Shown piece after piece: positions 8,422-16,488 of a stretch of 64,000 nucleotides of DNA. Positions within the stretch are counted from its first letter, which is position 1, and every line of letters begins with the position of its first letter. The position numbers and the translations under genes were made by a program. Under the pieces are notes generated by a model, which saw nothing but the letters and a program-made list of their open reading frames with translations, was not told the origin of the DNA and searched no databases. This DNA is from Companilactobacillus bobalius. Its GTDB lineage: Bacteria; Bacillota; Bacilli; Lactobacillales; Lactobacillaceae. Location of the stretch: positions 1 to 64,000 of the forward strand of contig NZ_LNUA01000009.1 in the NCBI RefSeq assembly GCF_009764355.1, read 5' to 3'.

Positions 8422-9099
8422 TTAGTTATTATTCTTAAATAAATCATACTTTTGTTGGTAATTACCAAACAGCTTAATCCAACGCTTACCGACTAATAAT
8501 AGTAGAACGGCAGTAAAGATAGCATGAACAACATCGAAATAAAAACTTGCTGCCAGAGAAGCCAAAATGCTCTGCCAACTAATTGGGTTCACAAAACCAA
8601 TAATATAGTAAATATCCATAATCCAGCCCATAATAAAGCCTGATAAAAAGCCCCAGAGGACTAACTTCCAAGTAGAAATATCTTTTTTCAACATCAATCC
8701 TGATATCAAACCAATCAAACCTAAGGCAAACATTTGCCATGGAGTCCATGCGCCTTGGCCGAAATACATATTCGATGTTAAAGCGATGATTGTTCCCATC
8801 AAAAAGCCCGTTTCTGGTCCACTGACAATAGCTCCCAAAATTAAAATAAATAGTTCTGGTTTAACTGCTGGGATAGCCGCAAAGATAATTCTTCCCACTA
8901 CCGCTAAAGCACAGATAATTGCTATAAAAACAATTTCCCGTGAAGTATGAGGTGACTTCTCAAACTTCCAGAAGTAAATACCCAAAGTTAAGATTAAAAA
9001 TCCAAAAGAAAAGAGTAAATAGTTTTTACTCGAAAATACAGCCATTAAGGCTAATACTAAAATTGCTAAACCTAGCAATGAAATTGATTTACGATTCAC
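8422..9099 (-). CDS. ECF transporter substrate-binding (S) component, possibly for cobalamin
   Basis: A 225-residue integral membrane protein with about six helices. The segment GAWTPWQMFALGLIG (about 120-134) is characteristic of one group of energy-coupling-factor S components. It overlaps the ATPase gene by 11 bases and is the last gene of a T, A-A', S operon, so this is a dedicated group-I ECF module. The neighbouring DUF4430-like secreted protein and the cobalamin adenosyltransferase suggest a corrinoid as substrate, but that rests on context only. Riboflavin and other vitamins cannot be excluded by sequence inspection. Confidence 0.75.
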   Translation of the reverse strand: MNRKSISLLGLAILVLALMAVFSSKNYLLFSFGFLILTLGIYFWKFEKSPHTSREIVFIAIICALAVVGRIIFAAIPAVKPELFILILGAIVSGPETGFLMGTIIALTSNMYFGQGAWTPWQMFALGLIGLISGLMLKKDISTWKLVLWGFLSGFIMGWIMDIYYIIGFVNPISWQSILASLAASFYFDVVHAIFTAVLLLLVGKRWIKLFGNYQQKYDLFKNNN

Positions 9100-10693
9100 T
9101 TCGTTTAATATCCTCCCACGATAAGGCTAATGGAAAAGTTTCCCTTAATGCCTTGTTAATTTCTGTTGTATAGAAAAACTTATCCTTGAAAAAGACCGTT
9201 GGCGTTGTGAATTGACTGATCTTACCATCAAACATCATCGCTATTTGATCGAAGAATCTTGCCGCAAATAATAAATCATGACTATTCACGAATACTGTCC
9301 CGCCAGTCTTTTGAAACTGATTCAACATTTGACCCAATTCTAATTTCTTATTAGGATCTAATCCTTTAGTGGGTTCGTCCAAGAACAATATTTGAGGGTT
9401 CTTGATGAAACCTAGAGCCAAAGCTAAGAATTCTTGCTGACCACCGCTCAAGTCATAAGGACTCGTCTTCTCCAAACCTTTTAGAGAAAACTTTTCTAAC
9501 ACTGCTTCAAAAGTAGTGTCACGCCTACTCAATTGTAGTTGATATTTGATTTCCTCAGCTACCGTATCCTCCATAAACAGGATAGCCGGATTCTGTGGTA
9601 AGACGAAAACTTTCTGATAGAAATCATTTTGAACCTTATGACCAGCAAACAAAATCTTGCCCGATTGAGGCTTCAATTGTTGCGTCATCGTCTTTAACAG
9701 CGTCGTCTTCCCCATCCCATTAGGCCCAATGACACAATAGGATTGACCTCTTTTCAGCTCAAAACTAACATTGTTGATAATCTGTGGACCATTGAAGTCA
9801 AAGCGAAAATTCAAACGTTTGATCTCCAAAATATTTTCAGCGGTAGTGTCGACCAAAATTTTGCGAGGAACACTCTTTAATGATGTCCTGTGCTGATTTA
9901 TTAGGAGCCCAACCTCTTTATTGCTCAAAGGCAGTTGTTGGTCTGTAGGAAGATTCAGCTCCAAAATCAAACGATCAACTTGAGTCAAATAATTTTTGAG
10001 ATGAGGATTTTGATAGATATCACGCAACCCTTTATCCACCGGTGCATCCTCAATCAAGCTGCCCTCTTCCATGACTAGTAATCTGTTGGCATAGCGAATT
10101 GCACGATCAATCTCATGCTCAACCAGTAATACCGTGACATTCAACTCTTCATTAATTTTATGTACCACCTGTAATAGCTTTTCAGCTGCAATGGGGTCTA
10201 ATTGTGAAGTCGGCTCATCCAATAACAAGACCTTCGGCTTCAAAATTAAGGCACTAGCCAAGTTGACTAATTGCTTTTGACCACCAGAGAGACGTTTTTC
10301 ATTGATATCCAACAAATCAATAATTCCTAAATAACTGGCAATTTCCGTAATTCGTAACTGAATCTCATTTTGACTGCAGCCTTGATTATCTAAGACAAAC
10401 TTCAATTCATCCCGCGGGGTTTCCATGACCATCTGATTGTCAACAAATTGTGAAACATAGGCAAAATTATTATTGTTCAATGACAAGTCAGTCACCAATT
10501 CACCTGATAGAACTTTTCCCACCGCTAAATCAGCTAACATTTGTTTCAATAAAGTACTTTTGCCACTACCAGTTTCACCAATTAATACGACAAAATCCCC
10601 CGTTTGAACGGAGAAATCAATATTTTTTAACGATACTTTTTGACTGTTGTTGTATTTGAAGCTGTAATCTTTGAAATGTAAAATTTCCACCAT
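9089..10693 (-). CDS. ECF transporter energizing ATPase, fused two-domain (A-A')
   Basis: A 534-residue protein with two complete ABC nucleotide-binding domains. Domain 1 has Walker A GETGSGKST, signature LSGGQKQ and Walker B VLLLDEPTSQLD. Domain 2 (from about residue 295) has GPNGMGKTT, LSGGQQE and ILFLDEPTKGLD. Fused ATPases of this kind energise cobalt/vitamin-type ECF transporters of group I. The ATG has GGAGGGG ten bases upstream, although this start lies 67 bases inside the T-component gene, a long overlap that implies coupled translation. Confidence 0.9.
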   Translation of the reverse strand: MVEILHFKDYSFKYNNSQKVSLKNIDFSVQTGDFVVLIGETGSGKSTLLKQMLADLAVGKVLSGELVTDLSLNNNNFAYVSQFVDNQMVMETPRDELKFVLDNQGCSQNEIQLRITEIASYLGIIDLLDINEKRLSGGQKQLVNLASALILKPKVLLLDEPTSQLDPIAAEKLLQVVHKINEELNVTVLLVEHEIDRAIRYANRLLVMEEGSLIEDAPVDKGLRDIYQNPHLKNYLTQVDRLILELNLPTDQQLPLSNKEVGLLINQHRTSLKSVPRKILVDTTAENILEIKRLNFRFDFNGPQIINNVSFELKRGQSYCVIGPNGMGKTTLLKTMTQQLKPQSGKILFAGHKVQNDFYQKVFVLPQNPAILFMEDTVAEEIKYQLQLSRRDTTFEAVLEKFSLKGLEKTSPYDLSGGQQEFLALALGFIKNPQILFLDEPTKGLDPNKKLELGQMLNQFQKTGGTVFVNSHDLLFAARFFDQIAMMFDGKISQFTTPTVFFKDKFFYTTEINKALRETFPLALSWEDIKRSES

Positions 10694-11550
10694 AAGTAAT
10701 TTACCCCTCCAAATATAACTGGTAATAAAATTAAAATCATGTTGATCAAAAGTAAAATAAGTTCTGAATTAGTAAAAATCAGTTGAACATCGATTGAGCC
10801 CAAATTAATGACTCCAACTTTACCAATAACCATCACAATATCAACAACCAAACCCGACACCATCAAAATTGATAACAGAAAATCGGCACCTCTGTATTCC
10901 AGCTTACCAATACTTTTTTGATGATTATTGAAACCACGCAAAATTAATGTATCTGAGACGTTCATAAAACTAGCGACAGCTTTATTCAAAATAATCTCCA
11001 TTAGATCCATCGTCGACTTTAATTTAGATTGTTGTACCTCATTTTGAATTCGAAACTTTCTAATCGACTTCGTTTCATTATAAATTTGAATGATCCGTGG
11101 AATGAATTGAATCGTCAAAATAAAGATCAATGCTACATTTTTCAACAAACTAGACAACAACTCAAAGACTGTTTTTACTCGAATCAGAGCATTATAAATA
11201 TAAAAAGCCCACAACAAATTTACAAAAGATATACCCAAAATGAACCCATTAAGCAGTGATTCTTGTGTGAGCTGAAACGAATAAAACTTCCAAAGTACAT
11301 CTTCTCCACGTTGATTCAAAATTAGATTAAACGCAAAGGTCACAATAAAAATTACGCAAGAAAATTTAAAATATGTTTTTATTTTCTCACGGTTAACCAG
11401 AATAGCCATAAAGATTAAAGCTATTAAATTGATAAGAGAAATAATTGGATTATTAAAGAGGAGTGCTATTAGAATAATTCCCAGCAAGTAGACAAAAATT
11501 GTCACACTATTGGTTCTTTTTTGAAAGTTTAAAATCAGCTTATTCATCAT
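10627..11550 (-). CDS. ECF transporter transmembrane (T) component
   Basis: A 307-residue membrane protein with several N-terminal helices, a cytoplasmic helical region that carries the coupling motifs (SIRKFR near 165-170 and TLILRGFNN near 200) and C-terminal helices. This is the CbiQ/EcfT organisation. It is the first gene of the operon. ATG codons at 11550 and 11547 are both possible, and the second is better spaced from AAGGGG. The 3' end overlaps the ATPase gene by 67 bases. It is transcribed divergently from the DUF4430-like gene across about 115 bases. Confidence 0.87.
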   Translation of the reverse strand: MMNKLILNFQKRTNSVTIFVYLLGIILIALLFNNPIISLINLIALIFMAILVNREKIKTYFKFSCVIFIVTFAFNLILNQRGEDVLWKFYSFQLTQESLLNGFILGISFVNLLWAFYIYNALIRVKTVFELLSSLLKNVALIFILTIQFIPRIIQIYNETKSIRKFRIQNEVQQSKLKSTMDLMEIILNKAVASFMNVSDTLILRGFNNHQKSIGKLEYRGADFLLSILMVSGLVVDIVMVIGKVGVINLGSIDVQLIFTNSELILLLINMILILLPVIFGGVNYLWWKFYISKITASNTTTVKKYR

Positions 11551-11665
11551 CGCACCCCTTTTTCAATATTCCTATTTTAACTTATTCACGAAAAAAATCT
11601 ATTTGATTCATTTGGATTTTTCTTTGTTATAATAAAAATCGTTGTACAAATCGAGGAGGAAAATA

Positions 11666-12046
11666 ATGAAAAAGATTACAGCATTTTTATTGTCATTATT
11701 AATGTTACTAGGGGTATTCGCTCCAGCAACTGCAACAACCGTTCAAGCTAAGGCTTCCAAGAATATCAAAGTTACTTACACTTTGAAGAAGAACAAAAAG
11801 AAGATTGCCAAGAAAACTATCACATTGAAAAAGAATGCCACTGTTACTGATGGTCTTAAAAAGGGCTGGAAAGTTAACGACAAAGGCGGCTTTATCTCAG
11901 CTATCGACGGTCACAAACAAAATAACAAGAAGAAAATTTACTGGACATTCACTGTTAATGTCAAACAAGTTAACGTTTCAGCTGACAAAAAGAAATTGCA
12001 CAACAAAGACAAAGTTGTTTTCAAATTATCAAAATATAACGGTTAA
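11666..12046 (+). CDS. Secreted lysine-rich DUF4430-like protein
   Basis: A 126-residue exported protein with a signal peptide (MKKITAFLLSLLMLLGVF, cleavage probably after VQA). The mature part of about 95 residues is extremely lysine-rich and ends in a beta-type pattern YWTFTVNVKQV...KDKVVFKL that resembles DUF4430, the fold of the C-terminal beta-domain of transcobalamin/intrinsic factor. The longest frame starts at TTG 11642, but that swallows the GAGGAGG ribosome site, so 11666 is the start. It is divergent from the ECF T/A/S operon. I infer a surface vitamin (corrinoid) capture role. There is no LPXTG or lipobox; charge may hold it on the wall. Confidence 0.7.
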   Translation: MKKITAFLLSLLMLLGVFAPATATTVQAKASKNIKVTYTLKKNKKKIAKKTITLKKNATVTDGLKKGWKVNDKGGFISAIDGHKQNNKKKIYWTFTVNVKQVNVSADKKKLHNKDKVVFKLSKYNG

Positions 12047-12057
12047 TGATTAAATTG

Positions 12058-12105
12058 AAATATGAGATGAGGATAAATTTAATATCTTCATCTCATATTT
12101 TTTTG
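12058..12105 (+). terminator. Terminator of the DUF4430-like gene
   Basis: Thirteen-bp stem AAATATGAGATGA / TCATCTCATATTT followed by T residues. Confidence 0.85.
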
Positions 12106-12118
12106 TGGAAATAAGCAA

Positions 12119-12147
12119 TTTATTAAGTTAAGTTTTCTTAATAAAGA
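12119..12147. promoter_or_regulatory. Inverted-repeat operator candidate upstream of SLAP gene 1
   Basis: TTTATTAAG (12119) and CTTAATAAA (12137) form a perfect 9-bp inverted repeat with a 9-bp spacer. The 14-mer TTTCTTAATAAAGA (12134-12147) recurs exactly at 14193-14206 upstream of the small peptide and histidine kinase. The left half, ATTTATTAAGTTAA, recurs at about 18137 upstream of SLAP gene 2. I infer a shared regulator of the three transcripts. Confidence 0.5.
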
Positions 12148-12217
12148 TAATAATTCTCTTTCATTATATTAAATAGTGCTATTTTATACTTGAATAATAT
12201 ATTCGGAGGGATTAATT

Positions 12218-13243
12218 ATGAATAAAAAGAAAATTGTTTTAGCCTCAACACTTGCTGTTTTATTAGCCCCATCTATTCTTAATAATTTACCTACAAATCA
12301 AACTGTTCATGCTGCCAATACTCAGCTAATTGGAACTGTCAGACGTGGTGGTGCCGCCACGGTTAATGCCAATGGTAATTACGTTCGTGGTGGTTACTTA
12401 GGGAATTTCACTTCATGGAGATTAGGTCAAAGAATCACTATCGGTGGCAATCCTTATTATGAAGTCGCAACTAACCAATACGTTGATGCCACAGCCATGA
12501 ATATCAGCAATGGTACTCAAGTAATCAATCCTGTTCAAAAAGAAGTTTCCTATGTTAATGCTGTTAAATCTATCACTGACAATAATGCTACTGTAGTTAA
12601 CGATAATGGTTACAGCTTAGGAGTTACCCTTCCTAATGGAACTTCATGGAAAGTCGACCAATACAAAGTTATCAACGGTTACCCATACTACCGTGTCGCT
12701 ACTAACGAATGGGTCAAAGCTTTGAACTTCACTTCTGACAACAACGGTACAAGTAACACTAACAATACTGTTGCCAATACTACTGCTCAAAAGACCATTA
12801 CTCTTCGCACTAATTCAGTCATCTACAATGGCTTAGGTCAAAACATGGGTAGAACTTTACCAACTAACAGTTCCTGGAAAGTAGCTCAAGAAAAAACTAT
12901 CAACGGTCATCAATATTACCAAGTAGCTACAAATGAATGGATTCTAGCTACCGAAGATAAGAACACTTCTATCTTCAGTAACGGTGCAGCTACTGGTACT
13001 TTAACTAAAAACGTTCAATTATATAACACCGCTTCAAACTCCATGACTAGATCACTTTCAGCTGGAACTTCTTGGAAGATTTCTAGCGTTGTAGAAAATA
13101 GTGCCGGTTACTACTTTGCACAAGTATCTAACAACGAATGGATTCCATTAGGCGGATCAATCTTCAGTGATGGACTACTTCAACAAGAGTTAGCCAACTC
13201 AGCTACTTACGAACCAAGTTTTGCTATCAGTCTTTTCAAATAA
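12218..13243 (+). CDS. SLAP-repeat cell-surface protein 1
   Basis: A 341-residue secreted surface protein. Signal peptide of about 31 residues (cleavage after VHA), then four SLAP-like repeats of about 60-70 residues at about 33-95, 110-170, 190-250 and 255-341, each with the pattern LP-x-GTSWKV...INGxPYYxVATNEWV. SLAP repeats bind wall polymers non-covalently in lactobacillar S-layer proteins. No enzymatic domain is visible, so it is likely a wall-coat or structural protein. Ribosome site GGAGGG. It is paralogous along its full length to 18209. The promoter region shares a motif with the adjacent peptide/two-component locus. Confidence 0.85.
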   Translation: MNKKKIVLASTLAVLLAPSILNNLPTNQTVHAANTQLIGTVRRGGAATVNANGNYVRGGYLGNFTSWRLGQRITIGGNPYYEVATNQYVDATAMNISNGTQVINPVQKEVSYVNAVKSITDNNATVVNDNGYSLGVTLPNGTSWKVDQYKVINGYPYYRVATNEWVKALNFTSDNNGTSNTNNTVANTTAQKTITLRTNSVIYNGLGQNMGRTLPTNSSWKVAQEKTINGHQYYQVATNEWILATEDKNTSIFSNGAATGTLTKNVQLYNTASNSMTRSLSAGTSWKISSVVENSAGYYFAQVSNNEWIPLGGSIFSDGLLQQELANSATYEPSFAISLFK

Positions 13244-13251
13244 TAATCGCA

Positions 13252-13287
13252 AAAAAATAAGGCAGCCGTTTGGCTGTCTTTATTTAT
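13252..13287. terminator. Bidirectional terminator
   Basis: AATAAGGCAGCC / GGCTGTCTTTATT (one G-T) with flanking A/T runs, between the converging SLAP 1 and HTH-TPR genes. It overlaps the last codons of the latter. Confidence 0.8.
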
Positions 13288-14116
13288 GTTCAATTTTCTC
13301 TTGGAGCTCATGATTGTTTAATACATCTGCACAATAAAAAGCTCGATTCTTATATAACTGTTGTTTAGCTTTATCATCATCCGCTTGATAGACTAGATAA
13401 AGATTGTAATTCAACTCATCTATAAAATAGGATAAATAATTATCATTGGCAAATTTCAGACCACGCTCCAAAATACTTTTTGCCGAATCAAATTGCTTTA
13501 TTTGTAAGTAAGCCTTACCCACCATTTTGGCAAGAAAAATCACCTCTAAACCACTGGCATTATTAACATTAAGATTCTCTTTCAAAGAATTACTGATCAA
13601 GCTGAGATAATAATCAGCTTCACCGAAATGTTCTTGACGATAATATATCTTACCTTTGAATAAATATGACATCAAAGTATAAATATTATCTTCATCCGTC
13701 TTAGTTTCTCGCAAAACTTTATCAAAATGGAAAGAACTCAATTCAAAATTACCAGCTTTGAATTTAACAACGCCAAGAATAAAGTCACACTGTGCTCTAT
13801 CTTTAGCTTTAATTTTATCTTGAATCAAAGCAATTTTGTCTTCAATCGAATCTAAATTACCTAAAAGAACATCTTTTTCGATATCATCCAAAATAAAAGT
13901 TTGTTCAGGTTTGGAATCACTGGAGAATTCACTAAAAATATCATTCAGAGAAAGATCCAAACGCTGACAAATTTTTATCAAGACATCCATTTGAGGTGTC
14001 ATATTATGCTTTTCCATTTTGCTAATAGTATTTTGATTACACAAACCACTAGCCAAGTCGCTTTGAGTTAGATTCAAACTACGTCGTTTATCATAAATTA
14101 CTGATCCTAAGAACAC
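13280..14116 (-). CDS. HTH-TPR transcriptional regulator, RRNPP/Rgg-PlcR-like
   Basis: A 278-residue protein with an N-terminal XRE helix-turn-helix (LTQSDLASGLCNQNTISKME, about 16-35) and a C-terminal all-helical region of tetratricopeptide-like repeats (about 90-270, with patterns such as FKAGNFELSSFHFDKVL and QIKQFDSAKSILERGLKFA). This matches RRNPP-type regulators, which bind short signalling peptides in the TPR groove. It starts at GTG after GAGGTAG. It is divergent from the 20-residue peptide and the quorum-sensing two-component system, so control of that promoter is a natural hypothesis. The ligand is unknown. Confidence 0.8.
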   Translation of the reverse strand: MFLGSVIYDKRRSLNLTQSDLASGLCNQNTISKMEKHNMTPQMDVLIKICQRLDLSLNDIFSEFSSDSKPEQTFILDDIEKDVLLGNLDSIEDKIALIQDKIKAKDRAQCDFILGVVKFKAGNFELSSFHFDKVLRETKTDEDNIYTLMSYLFKGKIYYRQEHFGEADYYLSLISNSLKENLNVNNASGLEVIFLAKMVGKAYLQIKQFDSAKSILERGLKFANDNYLSYFIDELNYNLYLVYQADDDKAKQQLYKNRAFYCADVLNNHELQEKIEHK

Positions 14117-14181
14117 GTCTCTACCTCACTAATCATTATTACAAGTTAGTATAATTGTACCATTTGGAATTATATTTTACC

Positions 14182-14233
14182 TTTTAACGTAATTTCTTAA
14201 TAAAGAATTTTTATATGATATACTACGTTGTTT
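14182..14233. promoter_or_regulatory. Candidate control region of the peptide/two-component operon
   Basis: It contains TTACGTTAA on the minus strand (14184-14192) and TACGTTGTT on the plus strand (14224-14232), both close to the TACGTTAAT boxes bound by LytTR regulators in plantaricin systems. The 14-mer TTTCTTAATAAAGA (14193-14206) is shared with the SLAP 1 promoter. A TATACT -10 candidate lies at 14219. The boxes are inverted rather than the usual direct repeats, so this is only suggestive. Confidence 0.4.
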
Positions 14234-14260
14234 GAGATTTTTATAAGAAAGGAAAAAAAT

Positions 14261-14323
14261 ATGTTTGACTCTTTACAAATTTTAGCAAATTTCGATTTAC
14301 TCAGAGATATGAGTCACCATTAA
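14261..14323 (+). CDS. Candidate 20-residue signalling peptide
   Basis: Short ORF encoding MFDSLQILANFDLLRDMSHH, with a good ribosome site (AAGAAAGG, eight bases before the ATG). It ends 23 bases before the histidine-kinase gene in what looks like one transcript. It has no double-glycine leader, no signal peptide and no AgrD-like cysteine, so it is not a standard inducing peptide. It could be a leaderless pheromone, a peptide ligand for the divergent TPR regulator, or a regulatory leader peptide. Position and ribosome site support real translation; function is inference. Confidence 0.55.
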   Translation: MFDSLQILANFDLLRDMSHH

Positions 14324-14346
14324 ATATAAAGTAAGGAGAATTAAAA

Positions 14347-15678
14347 TTGGAACAATTTATAATACCGTCTTGGTTAGTTCTTGATTTTTCAAATACTTTA
14401 TTAATGTATATATCAATATTTCTATTAATTCCTAACTTATACTCAAAAAGAAATGTAATATTATCTTTTTCTTTGAGTTTACTGTTTACTTTTATTGATT
14501 TTTATTTTCCTAATGCTTCGTTATTGCTTACTTTCTTTACATACCTCTTATTTTTAAAACACTCAAAATTGAATATAAATTTACCAATTCAAATCATTTT
14601 ATTCTTGGTATCTTTTTTATTAACTTCCCTCACCCAAGGAATAGCTAGTTACTTTGTAATAAAAGTTTTTAACTTGGGATTTAGTGTTTATTCATTTACA
14701 ACTTTATTAGGAACAATTCTACTAACATTAATAAACTATACTTTAACATTACTAATTATTATCATTCTAAAATTTATATTGCATTTAGACACTATTCAAA
14801 ATATTATTCATAACAAGACAGTAACTAAAATGGCTCTTTTATCAACTATCGTAATAACCGTCTCTTATGCATCATTAATATTAATGTCTAGACATGAATT
14901 TAATCAATTAACCTATTTAAAAACAACATTATTAGTCAGTTTAATGTCTACTATATTTATAGTAATAGGAAGCATCATGTTGGTAATGGGATACATGAAA
15001 GAAGTGAGATCCAAATATGAAATTAGACATCTGAAGGAAAGAAATTTATACATTGAGGAACTTGAACGAAAGAATACTGAATTGAGAAGATTCAAACACG
15101 ATTACAAAAATCTCCTTACATCATTATCGGTTTCATTAAGATCTAACAATTCTAATAACGATTCTATTCAACGGCTTCTTGATTATGCAGATAGTAATGT
15201 TGATATGACTTCAACCGTTGAAAATGCTAATTTATATCATCTTAATGACGATCTAGTTAAGGGAATTATTATTACAAAATTAGTAGCTGCAAAAAATAAG
15301 CATATTGAAACCAACTTTGAAGTAGATCAAAGTATCCTCATTCCTAAAGCTTTATCGGTTGAAATAACTCGTATTCTGGGAATTCTTTTTGATAATGCTA
15401 TTGAAGCATCCCTATTAACTAACAATCCTGAAATAAGTTTTGCTCTTGTTGTATTTGATGGTTATCTAGAATTCATTATAAAAAACAATATTGCCTCATC
15501 TGAAAAAATCAATTTGGATCAAATTTACCAAACTGGTTATACATCTAAAAAAGATCATAATGGTTTGGGACTATCGACTGTTAATAAAATCATTCATTCA
15601 AATAGTAATCTACTCTTACAAAACAAAGTTAAAGACGGTTACTTTTCAACAATCCTAACTGTATTGGAAGATAAATAA
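14347..15678 (+). CDS. Sensor histidine kinase, AgrC/ComD (HPK10) type
   Basis: A 443-residue peptide-sensing kinase. Residues 1-218 form about six or seven membrane helices with no extracellular domain. Then comes a short coiled coil (225-245), the phospho-acceptor His251 in RRFKHDYKNLL, the N-box ILFDNAIEAS (Asn350) and the G-box NGLGLSTV (405-412). This architecture is that of quorum-sensing kinases for bacteriocin, competence or agr systems. It starts at TTG seven bases after AAGGAG. Its last codon overlaps the response-regulator start (TAATG). The likely input is a secreted peptide, for which the ORF at 14261 is the local candidate. Confidence 0.9.
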   Translation: MEQFIIPSWLVLDFSNTLLMYISIFLLIPNLYSKRNVILSFSLSLLFTFIDFYFPNASLLLTFFTYLLFLKHSKLNINLPIQIILFLVSFLLTSLTQGIASYFVIKVFNLGFSVYSFTTLLGTILLTLINYTLTLLIIIILKFILHLDTIQNIIHNKTVTKMALLSTIVITVSYASLILMSRHEFNQLTYLKTTLLVSLMSTIFIVIGSIMLVMGYMKEVRSKYEIRHLKERNLYIEELERKNTELRRFKHDYKNLLTSLSVSLRSNNSNNDSIQRLLDYADSNVDMTSTVENANLYHLNDDLVKGIIITKLVAAKNKHIETNFEVDQSILIPKALSVEITRILGILFDNAIEASLLTNNPEISFALVVFDGYLEFIIKNNIASSEKINLDQIYQTGYTSKKDHNGLGLSTVNKIIHSNSNLLLQNKVKDGYFSTILTVLEDK

Positions 15679-16439
15679 TGCTACTTAATATAATAATTTG
15701 CGAAGACGACAGAACCCTTAGAATGTACTATCAATTAATAATCAAGGATTACATTAAATCTCATCCGGACATTGATATGAAAATTATGTTATCTACTGGA
15801 AATCCTAATGATGTAAATATTTATTTAGACAACAATCCAAAAGAGATGAAATTCTTTTTACTGGATATTGAATTTCCTAATTCAAAAATAAGAGGTATAG
15901 ATTTAGCCACTAAAATTAGAAAAAATGATTTGAACGCTAAAATTGTCTTCATTACGACACATGAAGAACTGATGCCAATGATTTTTGAACGAAAAGTAGA
16001 ACCTCTGGATTATATTACTAAGGAAAAAGGAATTAATAATATTAAAAGAAAAATATACACTGATTTAGATATCACTGTTGAGCGATTAGTCAGACCACAG
16101 AATAAGCGATTAAAAGAATTTAATTTCCGAATTGGTTCAAAACAGTATAATTTCGATATTGATAAAATTAATTATTTTGAATCTCTAGAAAATACAACCA
16201 ACGTATTCCTACATGCAATTAATCAAAATATCGAATTTCCCGACACATTAAAGGCTATTTCAAACAAAGTTCCTTATTTCTACCGGGCCCACAAAAGTTT
16301 ATTAATCAATCCTGACAATATTCAGTCCATAAATAAACAAGAACGTAAGATTTACTTCAAAGATGGTTCATCTTGTGATATATCAAGAAGAAGGTTAGTT
16401 GATTTTTCTCGTGAACATCCGGATTTAATTGAAAGATAA
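15678..16439 (+). CDS. LytTR-family response regulator (AgrA/ComE-like)
   Basis: A 253-residue regulator. The receiver domain (1-125) has acidic residues Glu9-Asp10-Asp11, phospho-acceptor Asp63 in FLLDIEFP, Thr93/94 and Lys115. The LytTR DNA-binding domain (about 135-250) includes YFESLENTTNVFLH and FYRAHKSLLINPDNI. It pairs with the kinase at 14347, coupled by overlapping stop and start. LytTR regulators bind paired 9-bp boxes; candidates are noted at 14182. The flanking SLAP genes are plausible targets. Confidence 0.9.
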   Translation: MLLNIIICEDDRTLRMYYQLIIKDYIKSHPDIDMKIMLSTGNPNDVNIYLDNNPKEMKFFLLDIEFPNSKIRGIDLATKIRKNDLNAKIVFITTHEELMPMIFERKVEPLDYITKEKGINNIKRKIYTDLDITVERLVRPQNKRLKEFNFRIGSKQYNFDIDKINYFESLENTTNVFLHAINQNIEFPDTLKAISNKVPYFYRAHKSLLINPDNIQSINKQERKIYFKDGSSCDISRRRLVDFSREHPDLIER

Positions 16440-16487
16440 AAAAGTCCAATTGCTTCTATACAGTAATAGAAACAATTGGACTTTTTG
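16438..16487. terminator. Bidirectional terminator
   Basis: AAAAAGTCCAATTG / CAATTGGACTTTTT with an additional inner TTCTAT/ATAGAA stem, between converging genes. Confidence 0.9.
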
Positions 16488-16488
16488 A

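Noticed and set aside
11550..11665. Cobalamin riboswitch between the ECF operon and the DUF4430-like gene
   Set aside because: The gap of about 115 bases is too short, and no B12-box-like sequence is apparent.
14261..14323. The peptide as a classical double-glycine bacteriocin or AgrD precursor
   Set aside because: It has no GG processing site, no cysteine and no amphipathic leader, so it cannot belong to either known class.
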